From Ustilago trichophora (Eukaryota; Basidiomycota; Ustilaginomycetes; Ustilaginales; Ustilaginaceae), in assembly GCA_900323505.1 (NCBI GenBank), contig OOIN01000016.1, positions 1 to 64,000 on the forward strand: 64,000 nucleotides of DNA, written 5' to 3'. The notes beneath the pieces were generated by a model. That model was not told the DNA's origin, made no database searches, and worked only from the letters and a program-made list of their open reading frames with translations. Shown here piece after piece: positions 30,630-41,201 of the stretch (position 1 is its first letter; every line of letters begins with the position of its first letter). A program made the position numbers and the translations under genes.

Positions 30630-31758
30630 TTTCAAAGCAAAGGATCAATAGTTGCGAGTACGTGCAAGAGGGGGATGCGGAGGAGGAGGATGCAATGTAT
30701 GCAGTTGGTGAGATCCAACTAAAGTGAGATCTGATGAGAGCCAGATGGCGCCAAGCACAAAAGAAATAAGGTTTGGCAAAAATTGGTCCATGCGCGGCTA
30801 ACCCAATATTGCGGGGATTTCCACACAAAAGCCGCCATTTTTGCACCGAAGATCAATGAAAACCTGCCAGCCTTCGCCTTCTCATTGATGGCTGAACACA
30901 GCCTGATGTTGCAGCATAGAAGTCTGCATCCTTGCTAGCCATCTGTACCCAACAACCTTCCCAACCATAGCTGCATAGCGGTACCTAGACCCTATGGCTG
31001 TAACACCATACTCAGTCTGTGCTTCTCCTCAGCAATAGGAGAGCTTGTCTTGTGAGTTGTCAGCACCTTCACTGACACTGCAACACCTACATTGCAGCCA
31101 AAACCACAACCAGGGCCTGGAACCTCAACCAGTCCTATATTTCAAGTCATACAATGGAGCATACAACAGCCAGTAGCCTTAGGAGGGCATCAAGAACGCT
31201 TGTGCCTGATCATGAAGGCCATATTCAATTACTAAGTTACTATTGTGTAGTTGTTGTGCCATACTACCTTTGAACGGAGTGTTCACAGGAGTTAGTCAAC
31301 TTTGTGAAAACTCAATGCAACTTTGAGAAAGTGCAGAGCCAGTTGCTTGAGCTTGGAAGTCCTCAGAGTCCGTCAACCAAGATCAACACCCAAGTCTCAC
31401 ATCAAGAATCCTGCCTAGTAGTTTTGGGATCTCACAGTCATTTAGAGAAACTCTGTTACTAGATTTTCAAAGTCAGGCCTATAACCCCTGACACTCTAAT
31501 TGGGGGTGGCTTTGCAAATGAATGAATCGTTCGTTTTTTCACGATGTGATTTGGACGCAGAAAACGATGGTGACAAATCAATGAATGTCATGGGTTCGTG
31601 TTGCATTTGTAACTCTGCTTAATAAAACGAAGGCAGACAGACGATCATAACGTTAACTCTGCCTTCCAAGGAACCACTCGATTGCGGGTGGGTCCCTGCG
31701 GATCGCCCTGAGCACTCACCGTGGTTGCTCGGGCGGGTTTGCGGATGCGACTTGTCGT
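30630..31758. other. Gene-free stretch, possible decayed repeat
   Basis: About 1.1 kb without a coding frame. Composition is unlike the neighbouring genes (CA-rich, few CpG) from about 30880 to 31500, which suggests an old repeat, but no terminal repeats or TSD can be shown. A lone right end TTTTTTCACGATGTG near 31534-31548 matches the inverted-repeat element family described further on. Confidence 0.5.
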
Positions 31759-32072
31759 TTAAAAATGACTGGCCCATAACAGAGTCAGGCCCATCAAAGA
31801 ATCACAAATAGCGTGACTGGCCCATTCACATTAACGGATCAGTCCCATTAGTGGGTCACAAATGCAAAATTTGCGAAAAGTGTTCAAAGAATTTGACGTT
31901 GCTCCTCAAAATTGGATTGGTGATTCACTGATCACATTCAAAAAAACAAAAATGAGAAAAATCCGTCCGTCTAGCCACCCCATGTGCTGGCTACCTTGGT
32001 GGCTACGCGGATGTATTTTTCCTTTTTTCAGGATATGAATGGGTCTGACCCACTATTGGGCCAGTCATGTTA
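31759..32072. mobile_element. Composite MITE-like element (copy A, degenerate)
   Basis: The left end reads ACTGGCCCATAACAGAGTC and the right end reads GACCCACTATTGGGCCAGT, an imperfect terminal inverted repeat of the GGCCCATAACAGAGTCAGG family. Inside it, 31933-32037 is bounded by CACATTC and GATATG and holds ATCCGTC...AGCCACCCC against GGTGGCTACGCGGAT. This is a shortened copy of the second element family, placed at the same host position as in copy B. Confidence 0.6.
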
Positions 32073-32349
32073 CAATCTTCTCCCAAAATGTTTAAAAAGC
32101 TTCTGAATGAGGTTTTGTTTTAACGGAATTGGTTGTATGATTTTCCAAAAAATTGCAAAGTCATTCGAGATTTCACCCGAACGCGGTTTCTATTTAAGTT
32201 TCCATCTGCTGCTCTCAAAATGATCTATGTATAATGAGTCCATCATTTACTTTGCAAGATGAAGCTGCTGGGTGTTTGTGGTGCAGGAAGCATCTAGAAG
32301 CCACTGGGGGTATAGTTTTGGGTTGTACATTTTCACTTCTGAGAATTGC

Positions 32350-32643
32350 ATCCTAAAAATTAGATTGAAAATCCGTCACAAAGCCACCCTTGGAGCCACC
32401 CCCGACTTATATCATGAGAAAGAAAAACGCCAACCAGAAGCCACTCCCCGTAGCCACCCCCGATTTATATCATGAGAAAGAAAAACGCCAACCAGAAGCC
32501 ACTCCCCGTAGCCACCCGGGTGGCATCACAACGAAGCCAGCTGCGAAGCCAACCCCGATCGGCTGGCTTCGCAAAGTAGCCACCCTGGGTGGCTTCAAGT
32601 GTGGCTTCGTGACGGGGTTTTTTATATTATTTCCAGGACGTAG
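32350..32643. mobile_element. Degenerate inverted-repeat element
   Basis: AAAATCCGTCACAAAGCCACCC on the left faces GGTGGCTTCAAGTGTGGCTTCGTGACGG on the right, a GC-rich foldback core. The outer ends (GCATCCTAAAAA and its diverged partner ending GATGATGC) are poorly kept. It contains a 58-bp tandem duplication (32401-32516). Confidence 0.5.
32401..32516. repeat. 58-bp tandem duplication
   Basis: Two adjacent copies of a 58-bp unit starting CCCGACTTATATCATGAG (second copy CCCGATTTATATCATGAG) that are nearly identical. It lies inside a degenerate foldback element. Confidence 0.9.
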
Positions 32644-32883
32644 ATGATGCATGCGAAATCGCGATTAAGTTAGCGCGAGTGGCCCATTTTCGGCTCTTGC
32701 CCGTTAACGTGATAGTCCCATCAACGGGTCAGGCCCATTTGTGGGTCACTAATACATTTTTGAGGAGCTTTTGTATCTCAGCTTCAAATTCTTACAATAG
32801 TTCTCGCAAAAATTGTATTGGTGACTCACTAACTTGGTTGCATCAACATCATGACACGTCATTCGGGCCAACTGAATGACATT

Positions 32884-33242
32884 TAAACTGAGTGGCCCAT
32901 AACAGAGTCAGGCCCATCAAAGAATCACAAATCATGAAAACAATTTTTTCCCCAAAGTGTTCAAAAATTTTCGAGTAGGACTACAAAAGCGTGCACATTT
33001 TGTCTTGCTGATTCTTTAATCACATCGTAAAAAGAGGCAAAATCCGTCATGCAGCCACCCTTGAAGGCACCCCCAATTGGCTGGCATCCTGCGAAGCCAC
33101 CCCGGGTGGGTTTGGTAGCCACCTAGGGTGGCTTCACAGAAAGCCAGCTGATCGGGGGTGCCTTCAAGGGTGGCTTCGTGATAGATTTTTCCTTTTTCCA
33201 CGATGTGAATGGGCCTGACTTTGTTATGGGCCACTCAAGTTA
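32884..33242. mobile_element. Composite MITE-like element (copy B) with nested insertion
   Basis: The host element ends read GAGTGGCCCATAACAGAGTC at left and GACTTTGTTATGGGCCACTC at right, an inverted repeat with one mismatch. Its interior matches the solo copy at 33823-33969 (shared CCCCAAAGTGTTC and TGCTGATTCTTTAAT), but after CTTTAAT a 187-bp block is present (33021-33207) and AAT is repeated behind it. Removing the block plus one AAT regenerates the uninterrupted arrangement of the solo copy. Confidence 0.8.
33021..33207. mobile_element. 187-bp foldback MITE, CACATCG family, nested
   Basis: Terminal inverted repeats CACATCGTAAAAAG and CTTTTTCCACGATGTG; flanking 3-bp duplication AAT (33018-33020 and 33208-33210). 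Inside is a second, GC-rich inverted repeat (ATCCGTCATGCAGCCACCC against GGGTGGCTTCGTGATAGAT). No coding capacity, so it is non-autonomous. Confidence 0.8.
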
Positions 33243-33591
33243 AGACAATCATGAATTGTGACAAAATTGTGACGCAGTTCTCTGTTCAATTTCGAGAAAA
33301 AAAAAGTCTGGCTTCGGTCATTGATCTCCAAAGACATAACGTTATCCTAAAAAAGTCAAAGTTCGACCCCGGATCCACCCTTGCAAGCACCCCCGATCTA
33401 GGTGCTTGCTCTGGGTGGCTGCTCGGAAGGCTCCGGTGACCGCCTTTCGCTCTTCTGACGATAAGTCACGCGTTTCGCGCTTCGAACCTTGTCATGAAAT
33501 CACTTGCTCTTTACGACAGCAAAACAGCATCGAAATATCCTAGGACGAGGATCATGAATCCTGAATAATAGAGTCAGACCCTCTAACGAGT

Positions 33592-33779
33592 CAAATCCTA
33601 AAAAAAAGGAAAAATCCGTCACGAAGCCACCCTCAAAGCCACCTCCGGTCTGGCTGGCTTCGAGGGTGGGTTTTCGCTGTAGGCACCCCGGGTGGCTTCA
33701 AGGGTGGCTTCACAACATAGTCACCCGGGGTGGCTTCATGACGGATTTTTTTTTTTTTTTTTTTTTTTTTTACGATGTG
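33592..33779. mobile_element. 188-bp foldback MITE, CACATCG family
   Basis: Left end CAAATCCTAAAAAAAAGG (two changes from the family end) and right end TTTTTTACGATGTG. The 3-bp target duplication AGT is seen at 33589-33591 and 33780-33782. The core again pairs ATCCGTCACGAAGCCACCC with GGGTGGCTTCATGACGGAT. Its length is within one base of the nested copy at 33021. Confidence 0.8.
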
Positions 33780-33822
33780 AGTCAGTTCTGCATGCTTCCA
33801 GACCGAATCAGAGTTGTATGTT

Positions 33823-33969
33823 TAACGGGAGTGGCCCATAACAGAGTCAGGCCCATTAAAGAATCACAAATACAATTTTTCCCCAAAGTGTTCGAAATAT
33901 TTTAAGTAGGCATATTTTGTATTGCTGATTCTTTAATGGGCCTGACTCTGTTATGGGCCACTCCCGTTA
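33823..33969. mobile_element. Solo 147-bp MITE with 44-bp perfect TIRs
   Basis: The first 44 bases (TAACGGGAGTGGCCC... to ...AAAGAATCA) are an exact reverse complement of the last 44 bases. The loop is about 59 bp. No open frame. It is the uninterrupted relative of the host part of copies A and B. The flanks show no clear target duplication. Confidence 0.85.
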
Positions 33970-34987
33970 CATCATAAAAATTCTCCAGCCCGAAGCATAC
34001 CCCGAAGCCTTCCCAGATGGCTCTGTCGCAAAGCTTGCCGAGCAAGGGTGGCTTCGGCTTGGGTATTCATTTTAGTTTAATGGGCCTGGTTCTGATGGGC
34101 GAGTCGTGAAGTTGCACAAGCGAACTCCGATTCCGCGAGTTGATGCAGAAATGTAAAACTTCAGAGGGTTTGATAGTCAATTCGGCGTGGTTAATTGTCG
34201 CACACTTCAAAAGATCGATGCTAAAGTTTCAGTCAAATCCGTCAAGAGTCGCACATGCAGCCATCACATCCTGTAGAGATCTGCCCTCAGCTGTCATGTT
34301 GATCAACGAGGGAAGCATGGGCACCTCACCTGGCAGGTCAGAGGTAACGTCTGCAAAATCGCTGAGGGAAGATTGAAGAACACTCGTATTTTGTTGGGAA
34401 GGGGATCCGACCCGCAACCACCCACCGAAGCCACCCTAGGAGCCACCCTCGGAGCCACCCAAGGCTTCTCATGGTGGCTGGGGGTTGGTTCTCCTTCTTT
34501 CCGCGACATGACTGCAAGTTGTGAAGGGTGTACTCACGGTAGTAAACGCCTCGGCCCCGGCCTTTAGCCCTTGCGCTCGTGATTGGGGCCAAATACCTTG
34601 GACCGGGTCCTGACGATTTGTTTACAACGGCCTCTTACGTTTCATCCCCCCAAGACTGCTGCAGAGGCTGGCGACCGTTTGTAGAGCATCACAGTCTCAG
34701 AGACGCAGCTGCGACGTGCCGAATTGGCATCGTTTGAAAGAGGGCCTACGGTGAATAGAGAAGAAGCATGTTCAAAGACTGTGACCGAAAGTGACCTTAA
34801 GCATCGGGGAACAATCTTACGAAATGAAATTCCCCTCAATTTGCACACTTGACCAGGTCACAGCCATGGCTGTATGCGCTGCGGAGAAGAACACGAGTTG
34901 TGATGCAATGTGATGTTTATTGAGAGTATGTACAGTTTTGATCCATGACCAGATGATTGTTGACACCACCAGATGGGCGGCGCCGCT
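33970..34987. other. Gene-free stretch with repeat fragments
   Basis: It contains a half end AATGGGCCTGGTTCTGATGGGC near 34078 and a GAAGCCACC-rich foldback near 34416-34480, both fragments of the element families to the left. A minus-strand 62-codon frame (34417-34229) looks protein-like but has no recognisable domain and no start context, so it may be a gene fragment. Confidence 0.5.
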
Positions 34988-36292
34988 CTACTTCTCCTTG
35001 GTGGTAACGGCCTTCTTGACGTCGCCATTCTTAGCTTTGGGAGCCTTTTGGAGATAGGAGCGCATGAAGAAGTTGAAAAAGAGTGCGAGAAGGGGCTATT
35101 GTAGCAAAGCAAAAAGATGTTACCAAAATTTCATTGTCAGTGATCTTTCCCACCGAACTAATCCTGAATCTTGGTTTTGAGGAGGCGATACTTACGAACA
35201 TGTATATGGTGTTTACATGGAGCGCGATTTCGGCGCCTGTGGTCTGCATGCAAGTTGAGGGGTCCTTGGAAGAGCCACGCATGAGGGCGTGGATGAAGAG
35301 CGACTCATCACGTGTAGGATTGTTCTGATACCAAGAGGAAACCTTGTTAGCCTTGTATCCGTCGACGACCTTGGCTGGGTTGAGCTTGATGAGGAGGGAG
35401 AGGTTGGTGAGGAAGGTTCCAGAGGCGATTTGGGCGATTTGCATGGTAGTGAGGTTGCGCTTGACGGCACGAGGGAAGGGCCATCGCATGGCGGCGAAAA
35501 AGTAGTAAGTGTACATCCAGGTATGGACGAAACTGTTGAAAACGCAAAAGACTGCAACGGAGAAAGCAGAACAAGACAACGGAGGTAATGAGTCAAGGGA
35601 AAGAAGTCAGCGTCGATGCAGGAACGCGTAGATGAAAAGTGTGTGGGGGAGAGAGGGGCAGGAAACATACCCCAGACAGGCTGGCTCTGGTATCGGTAAG
35701 CGATCCACATGCAGATGATGGCTCCGGCGTGGTGATAGGACTGCAAATTTGAGACATTCTTGCCCTTGAGGAGGAGGATGACCGAGTCAAAGACCTCGTA
35801 GTACTTGCTGAGGTAAAAAATGTATGCGTACTTGCCGAGGTGAGGGCAGTCGGTGGGCATTGAGCAGAGTGCCAGCTTGAAGCCGTCGAATCCAGCCGCT
35901 TTCCATGCTTGCACAAAGAAATCGACGACGTAAGGGATCATCATGGCAAACGTCCAGCCGCTGTAGATGGCGAGTCCGGCATTGTGGACCAAGATGAGGA
36001 AGCGGAGGAGTCTGGCGTTGAATCCGGGACGCTTTGTGAAATCCTTGCTGCCGTTCTTCTTGACGATGCCATTTGCAGCATGTGCAAGGATGTAGTATAC
36101 GAGAGAGAAACCGAGTGGAAGCCAAGGACTGAGAGTAGCATTGAAGATCGATGGGGGAAAGAACTTGGCGAAGAGTTTGTCGTCGTTGGGGTATCTTGGG
36201 TAAGGAGCGGACAGGGTGTCCCACGCGGTTGCACCGGGTTTCGAAGAATCGAGTGGATACGGTTTATCCTTGAGGCCGAAGAATGTCGACAT
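34988..36292 (-). CDS. ELO-family fatty acid elongase (3-ketoacyl-CoA synthase)
   Basis: Three exons, 36292-35671, 35551-35196 and 35095-34988, give 361 residues with frame kept. It carries the ELO marks KYYEVFDS (163-170) and the histidine box QSYHHAGA (His187, His188), plus TWMYTYYFFAAM. In most ELO proteins the box is HxxHH; here the first His is Gln (Gln184 in LQSYHH), as in some fungal ELO proteins acting on long or polyunsaturated chains. It has about seven membrane segments and ends in KKAVTTKEK, a lysine-rich ER-type tail. It condenses malonyl-CoA with acyl-CoA in the ER. Substrate length is not readable from the sequence. Confidence 0.92.
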
Positions 36293-36781
36293 TGTGGAAG
36301 TTGTGGTGGTGGTGATGACGGCAGTGATGATGATGATGACGATGAAGGTACACAAGATAAGGTGATTCTGTACGCTGCATAGAATCCTGATGAAAACGAG
36401 CGAGAATTCCGAAGCGAGCCTGTGGATCCAGTTGGAAGTGTGTATTTCCGAATGTGGCTTGTTTGCGTGACAATAGCAAAGCAATTAGAAAAAAGGGTCC
36501 TGTCGACTTTTGCCTGAAAATGACACGCAAACACTTCATCACTCTTTTCTCCGCGGAAGCGCGTTTTTCTGCATTTGCCGACGCGACTTTTCCTAACACA
36601 AACGGATCGGAATCTGTGCCAGACTTAGCTCATCATACAGTTACTGCGACGCACAATTCACACGAGCAACATGGTCCGAATAGAATGCAATGCACAGTGC
36701 GCCAAACACTGAGACATACTCACAGAACGTAGCAAACTGGAGTTCATTCTTTGACAAAATGGGGGCGCAGAACCGCACAGA
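36293..36781. other. Intergenic, no gene seen
   Basis: About 490 bp between the elongase start and the racemase stop. ATG/GAT repeats adjoin the elongase start. No coding signal. Confidence 0.6.
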
Positions 36782-38195
36782 TTAGAGCTTGGATTTGGTC
36801 AAACCCTCTGGACGATCGGGTCCATCGATCGCATCGCTTTGATACAGCTCAATGCGCTTCTGCGTGTCGCTGATGCCCAACTCGAGCAAGATGTCGTCCG
36901 TATGCTCACCAGGTGTCAGCAGCATCTCGGCACCCTCGCGCTCCCACTCTCCACCAGCACTTCCTGCAGGAGGTCTACCCGGTGTGCGCGTCAATCTAGG
37001 CGCAGGAGAAGGAATCACTGGGTTACCATCTGCCACGTTGTCGGGTGTAGCTGCTGGCAAGACGCCCGAGAGCGCCGCCTCGTCTCGTGTCAGTACGGGG
37101 ACGGTGCACGCATCAGTGCGGATAAAGTGTCGTTCCCACTCGGAGCGCGGCAGCTGTGCAAAGCATGCGGTAAAGTAGCGTTGCAGATCGGGCCAGGTAT
37201 CCCGATCATGCTGCGTGCTGGCCGATGGATGTTGCGTGCCTTGAGGCGCTTGCGGCAGAACCTTGCGAAGGATATCGAGCAGCTCCTGGTAGAAGTGTGG
37301 CTCGATAGCGCCCACACTCATATATCCACCCTCCTTGCACGCGTATACACCATACCACGGCGCACCGCCATCGAGCGTGTTGCGGCCACGCGACTCATCC
37401 GTACCATCATTGTGGATCGCTCCCCAGCTCGGATGCGACAGATAGCTCGACAGTAAAACAAACGAAGAGACGTATCGTGCACCCGTCACCATGTCGGCCT
37501 CAACGATCTGTCCCTGGGATGAACGAGATCGCTCCACCAACGCCAGCAGGATACCCAACAGGCAGATCATTGATCCTCCCGCAAAGTCACCCAACAAGTT
37601 CGATGGAGGCTGCGGCTTTCCTCCGGCATTGCCCAGCATCGAGAGTACACCGCTCAAGGCAATGTAGTTGATGTCGTGACCTGCCATCTGCGCGTACGGT
37701 CCCGTTCGCTGGAATCCAGTTAGACGGGCAAAGATGAGGCCCTTGTTGATCTCCTTTTCAAAGTCTTGCGGTCCCAGTCCCAGGCGCTCCAGCACACCAG
37801 GGCGGAATGGGTCGATGACAATATCAGCAGATTGCACCAGCTTCTTGATGAGAGCATGACCATCGGCGTTCTTGGGAGAGACGGCAAACGACCGCTTGCC
37901 TCGGCACAAGCTGTCTGGGTTGAGTCCAGTGCCCGTCTTGTCGATTCGAATCACATCGGCACCAAAGTCGGCCAGCACCATTCCTACAAAAGGACCGGGA
38001 GCCAAGCCGGAAAACTGTCGAGTCGCGATCCAAGCACAAACGTGGCTTGTCTGTTAGTACGAGATTGTTCAAAGAGCATATTCTGTAGCACACGAGCCGC
38101 CCACTTACTTCGACGACCTTGAGGCCCGCCAGTGGCAGGTTCGAGTTGACCGCAGGTTTGGGTGGCATGCCGCCTCCGCCGTTTGATGAGGACAT
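36782..38195 (-). CDS. Alpha-methylacyl-CoA racemase-like (CoA-transferase family III), peroxisomal
   Basis: Two exons, 38195-38109 and 38014-36782, joined over a 94-bp intron (GTAAGT...GACAG), give 439 residues. The splice restores the family start LKVVE-FSGLAPGPF. All three racemase residues are present in context: His142 in GHDINY, Asp172 in LLGDFAGG and Glu267 in GAIEPHFY. This points to racemisation of 2-methylacyl-CoA rather than CoA transfer. The protein ends in SKL, a peroxisomal PTS1 signal, which fits a role in branched-chain or bile-acid-like side-chain beta-oxidation. An internal Pro/Gly-rich insertion near residues 350-390 lengthens it beyond the usual 360-380. Its neighbour is a fatty acid elongase. 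Confidence 0.92.
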
Positions 38196-38534
38196 TGTTG
38201 TTTGTTGCTAGCGAAGATGCGTGTGTGTTGATAGCTAGTCGGTGGGTCGATGATGGTGATGATGATATGGTGGAGAGAGATTAACGAGAGGCTTCTTGTA
38301 CTGTCCAAGTAAAGTACTGTGTACGGATGCATGTCAAAGGTGGAAAATAGGTGTGGGGTACTTTGAATGGGCGCTTTCAGAACGGCCCGACAAAGAGACC
38401 GGAGAAGCGATTTTTAGCGAGTTAAACTTGCCTGGATCCCAACGACTCTCTGCCATTTCACACTCACACTCACAATCTCTCTGTCTCTCTCGCCAATCGC
38501 AAATCTTCAAATCGGGCCAATCTTGGACCCTGAT

Positions 38535-38565
<31 letters not shown>

Positions 38566-38580
38566 TCGACCATCATCAAC
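38196..38580. other. Upstream region of the racemase gene, no gene seen
   Basis: About 385 bp. It contains CACACTCACACTCAC and a CT microsatellite (about 38536-38568), and no coding signal. Confidence 0.6.
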
Positions 38581-38583
38581 ATT

Positions 38584-39084
38584 CACATCGTAAAAAAAGT
38601 ATTTTCTCCTAGCTCAGGCAGGCCTCAGGCCGTTGATTGGCCTGAACTTTGAGCCAGGCCATGAGCCCAAGACAGTCACAGGCGGCCTGCCTGAAGTTTC
38701 AGGCAGATCAAAAAATAAAAAACAATTTGCCTCCACCTGGACTCGAACCCATGCCTCCCACAGGCCATACTCTCGTCACACCTGCACACATGTGCCTGCC
38801 TACCCACCTAGCCACACAGTCGTTTTTGTGAATGATAGAAATGCGGCTAAATATGTATCACACAAATCAATTTTCGAACAAAAATAAATATTTGCAAAAT
38901 TCAATGCCTTTGATTCGCATTTTTCTAAGGCAGGCCTCAGCCAGCGTCAGGCAGACCAACTGCCTGACAACCTCCAGGCAGGTGAATAGGTACTGTCTGG
39001 CTGAGCAGCTGCCTGGAGGTTGTCAGGCAGACCCACGGGCTGACCCCTGCCTGAATAACGGGTTGAAACACTTTTTACGATGTG
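38584..39084. mobile_element. 501-bp CACATCG-family element with tRNA-like interior
   Basis: Ends CACATCGTAAAAAAAGT and ACTTTTTACGATGTG form the same terminal inverted repeat as the elements at 33021 and 33592, and ATT is duplicated on both sides (38581-38583 and 39085-39087). The interior differs from those copies. It has CAGGCAGGCCTCAG-rich sequence at both ends, a 20-bp perfect hairpin (arms 38961-38980 and 39010-39029) and a tRNA-like Pol III segment. No protein-coding capacity. Confidence 0.8.
38732..38822 (-). other. tRNA-like Pol III promoter segment (SINE-like head)
   Basis: On the minus strand there is an A box TGGCTAGGTGGG (38814-38803) and, about 52 bases on, a perfect B box GGGTTCGAGTCC (38750-38739). 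Spacing is that of a tRNA or tRNA-derived SINE. The acceptor ends do not pair, so it is not a working tRNA. It lies wholly inside the inverted-repeat element. Confidence 0.6.
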
Positions 39085-39157
39085 ATTAGCGTTGGTTGCT
39101 CACTTGACACACATGTATATTTAATAAAATGACAAAACACAACGAGATACTCTATTA

Positions 39158-40733
39158 TCAACTGTACAATGCCTTCTGCTCCTTTTCATACGCCGCATAG
39201 TCAATCACCTTGCCCTCCTTTCTGCTCGTTTCGCTGGCAAACACCATCAGATGACTTCTAAGCACGTCTTCCGGTGTCACACCCAAATGTTTGGCATCCT
39301 TCTCGGCGACAGCCTTGACGAAAGCCCTTGCCAATCCCATGTCTCCACCGCCGTGACCACCGCCTTCCTGTTCTGGCACCACCGTCCTCTTTTCTTGTGT
39401 CGCAAAGTCGAATACTGTGAATGACTCCATGTTTCCGATCAGCTCTCCCCGGGTACCGTGGATGCGGGTTGAGCGGTTGCATACAACCTCGCTGAACGCC
39501 ACCATGGTGATGTTGGCCGTGGCACCCGATTCAAATTCAATGTTGACCACTTGGTTGTCGGCTACGTCATTCTGGCCGTTGTACACGCAGAGTCCATACG
39601 GACCCTCCTTGATCGCCTTATCCACGTTTTCAATATCAACCACATCCACCAGGTGCTGTGCCCACCGTTCTGGATCCTCTGCGTCGCTCATGATCGGCTC
39701 GAGATAGATCTTTTTGGCGCTGAACGGACATTTCCTCTCGTAGGCGCAGTCGGTGCATCGTTTGGCATCTCCAGCCTCCGTGGGCTTCTTGCTCGGCTTG
39801 AAATGCGCCAAAGAGCCAAACGAGGAGACCTTCTTGGGAGCATCACCTTGCATGTAGAACGAGAGAATGTCGAGATCGTGACAGCACTTGGCCATAAGTG
39901 AAAAGCTGGTAGTCGCCTCGTTTCTCCAATTGCCGCGCACGTACGAGTGCGCGAAATGCTGCCAACCGACAGGCTCAATATGCTGGATGTTGATGATTTC
40001 GCCCAATACGCCCGAGTCGAGCACCTGCTTGACCGCGCGGTTGTAAGGAGAGTATCGCATGACTGCCAGTCCAAATGCAAAGAGAGACAGTTTAGGCTTT
40101 TGTTTCAGCTACGAGGCGCAAAGAGGGGGTGTACAACTCACCATGTCCGATACCAAACACGAGATCCTTGCCCTTGACGCTGTTGACCATAATTACGCAG
40201 TCCTTGATCGAGTTTGCCATGGGCTTTTCGCACAGAATGTGGTATCCGAGAGGTGCAAAGACGCTCACCACCTCGGCGTGCGTGTCGTCCATGGTGCAGA
40301 TGGCAACGGCATCGCAAATCTTGCCTGCCTCGGCAAGGCTCTTCCATCCATCGTACCGGTTCTCTTCGGCGACGCTGTTGCACCAACATCGGATTAAGCA
40401 GGTTTCAAGGCGGATCAGCTGCTGCCCTGTTTCATAATGCTTCCCTGGGGGCTTGAGCAAAGGTGCGGTTAGGAGACTTACTTGTGAACCTTGCTCATCT
40501 TCTCGCGACGGAACTTCCATGGGTCAGCTACTGCTACGACCCTGCAAAGGTCGGGGTACTTTTCAGCGTATCTGCAGCGTACCAAACAGCAACAAGGAGC
40601 ATATCAGCATTTAGTTCTCTTCTCTATCATCTTTTGGAGGAATGCTTGCAACTTACGCAGCGTAAGCGCTTCCACGCTGACCAGCGCCAATGATGGCCAG
40701 TGTGACGGGGCGCGCAGATTCTCCAATCGACAT
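39158..40733 (-). CDS. Gfo/Idh/MocA-family NAD(P)-dependent oxidoreductase
   Basis: Four exons, 40733-40657, 40571-40482, 40374-40142 and 40062-39158, give 434 residues with phases that fit at each join. The N-terminal Rossmann part has IIGAGQRGSAYA and VVAVADP, then CEKPMAN, the usual Lys-Pro of the family. The C-terminal part has CCHDLDIL, the substrate/catalytic His region. A Cys-rich loop CTDCAYERKCPF (CxxC-x5-C) is present and could bind a metal. The family oxidises or reduces sugars, inositols and related polyols. The substrate is unknown. Short introns split the cofactor domain only. Confidence 0.88.
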
Positions 40734-41154
40734 CTTGTAACAACGAAACTAGCGGTGGTGTTGATGATGGTAGTGATAAAGATCCTTTCGGCAAGGAAAA
40801 GTGAGAGAGAGCTTTTATTGGGTCCCCGACCACGCCGGTGAGGGGTGGGAGCTTCGGTGACTTTTTGCCCAAAGCCGAGCAAAGAGCGGGGGAGACCAGA
40901 CCTAAGTTGCAACAAAGTTGGTTAGGGTCCTTTGACCTCACCACCCGCCGAGATGTGTGCGAGGGCTGATTTGAAATCAGACCCTCACACACAGCACAGC
41001 ACAGCACAGCGCAATACAGACACCCACGCGCCACGAGGCAAGCAAGAACTCAAAAACCGAGCTCGGTCCGATGTCACCGACCGCCTTTGCTCGGCGCCGT
41101 TGCGTCCGTCCTTGCTCCCTAACCTCACCTCACCTTTCCCGTCATGATCCTGAC

Positions 41155-41201
<47 letters not shown>

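Noticed and set aside
30880..31500. Solo LTR or retrotransposon fragment
   Set aside because: Base composition is suggestive, but no matching terminal TG/CA with a target duplication and no reverse-transcriptase-like frame could be found.
34229..34417. Short protein-like minus-strand frame beside the repeat island
   Set aside because: 62 codons, no ATG context, no family recognised and bordered by repeat fragments; kept only as a possible gene remnant.
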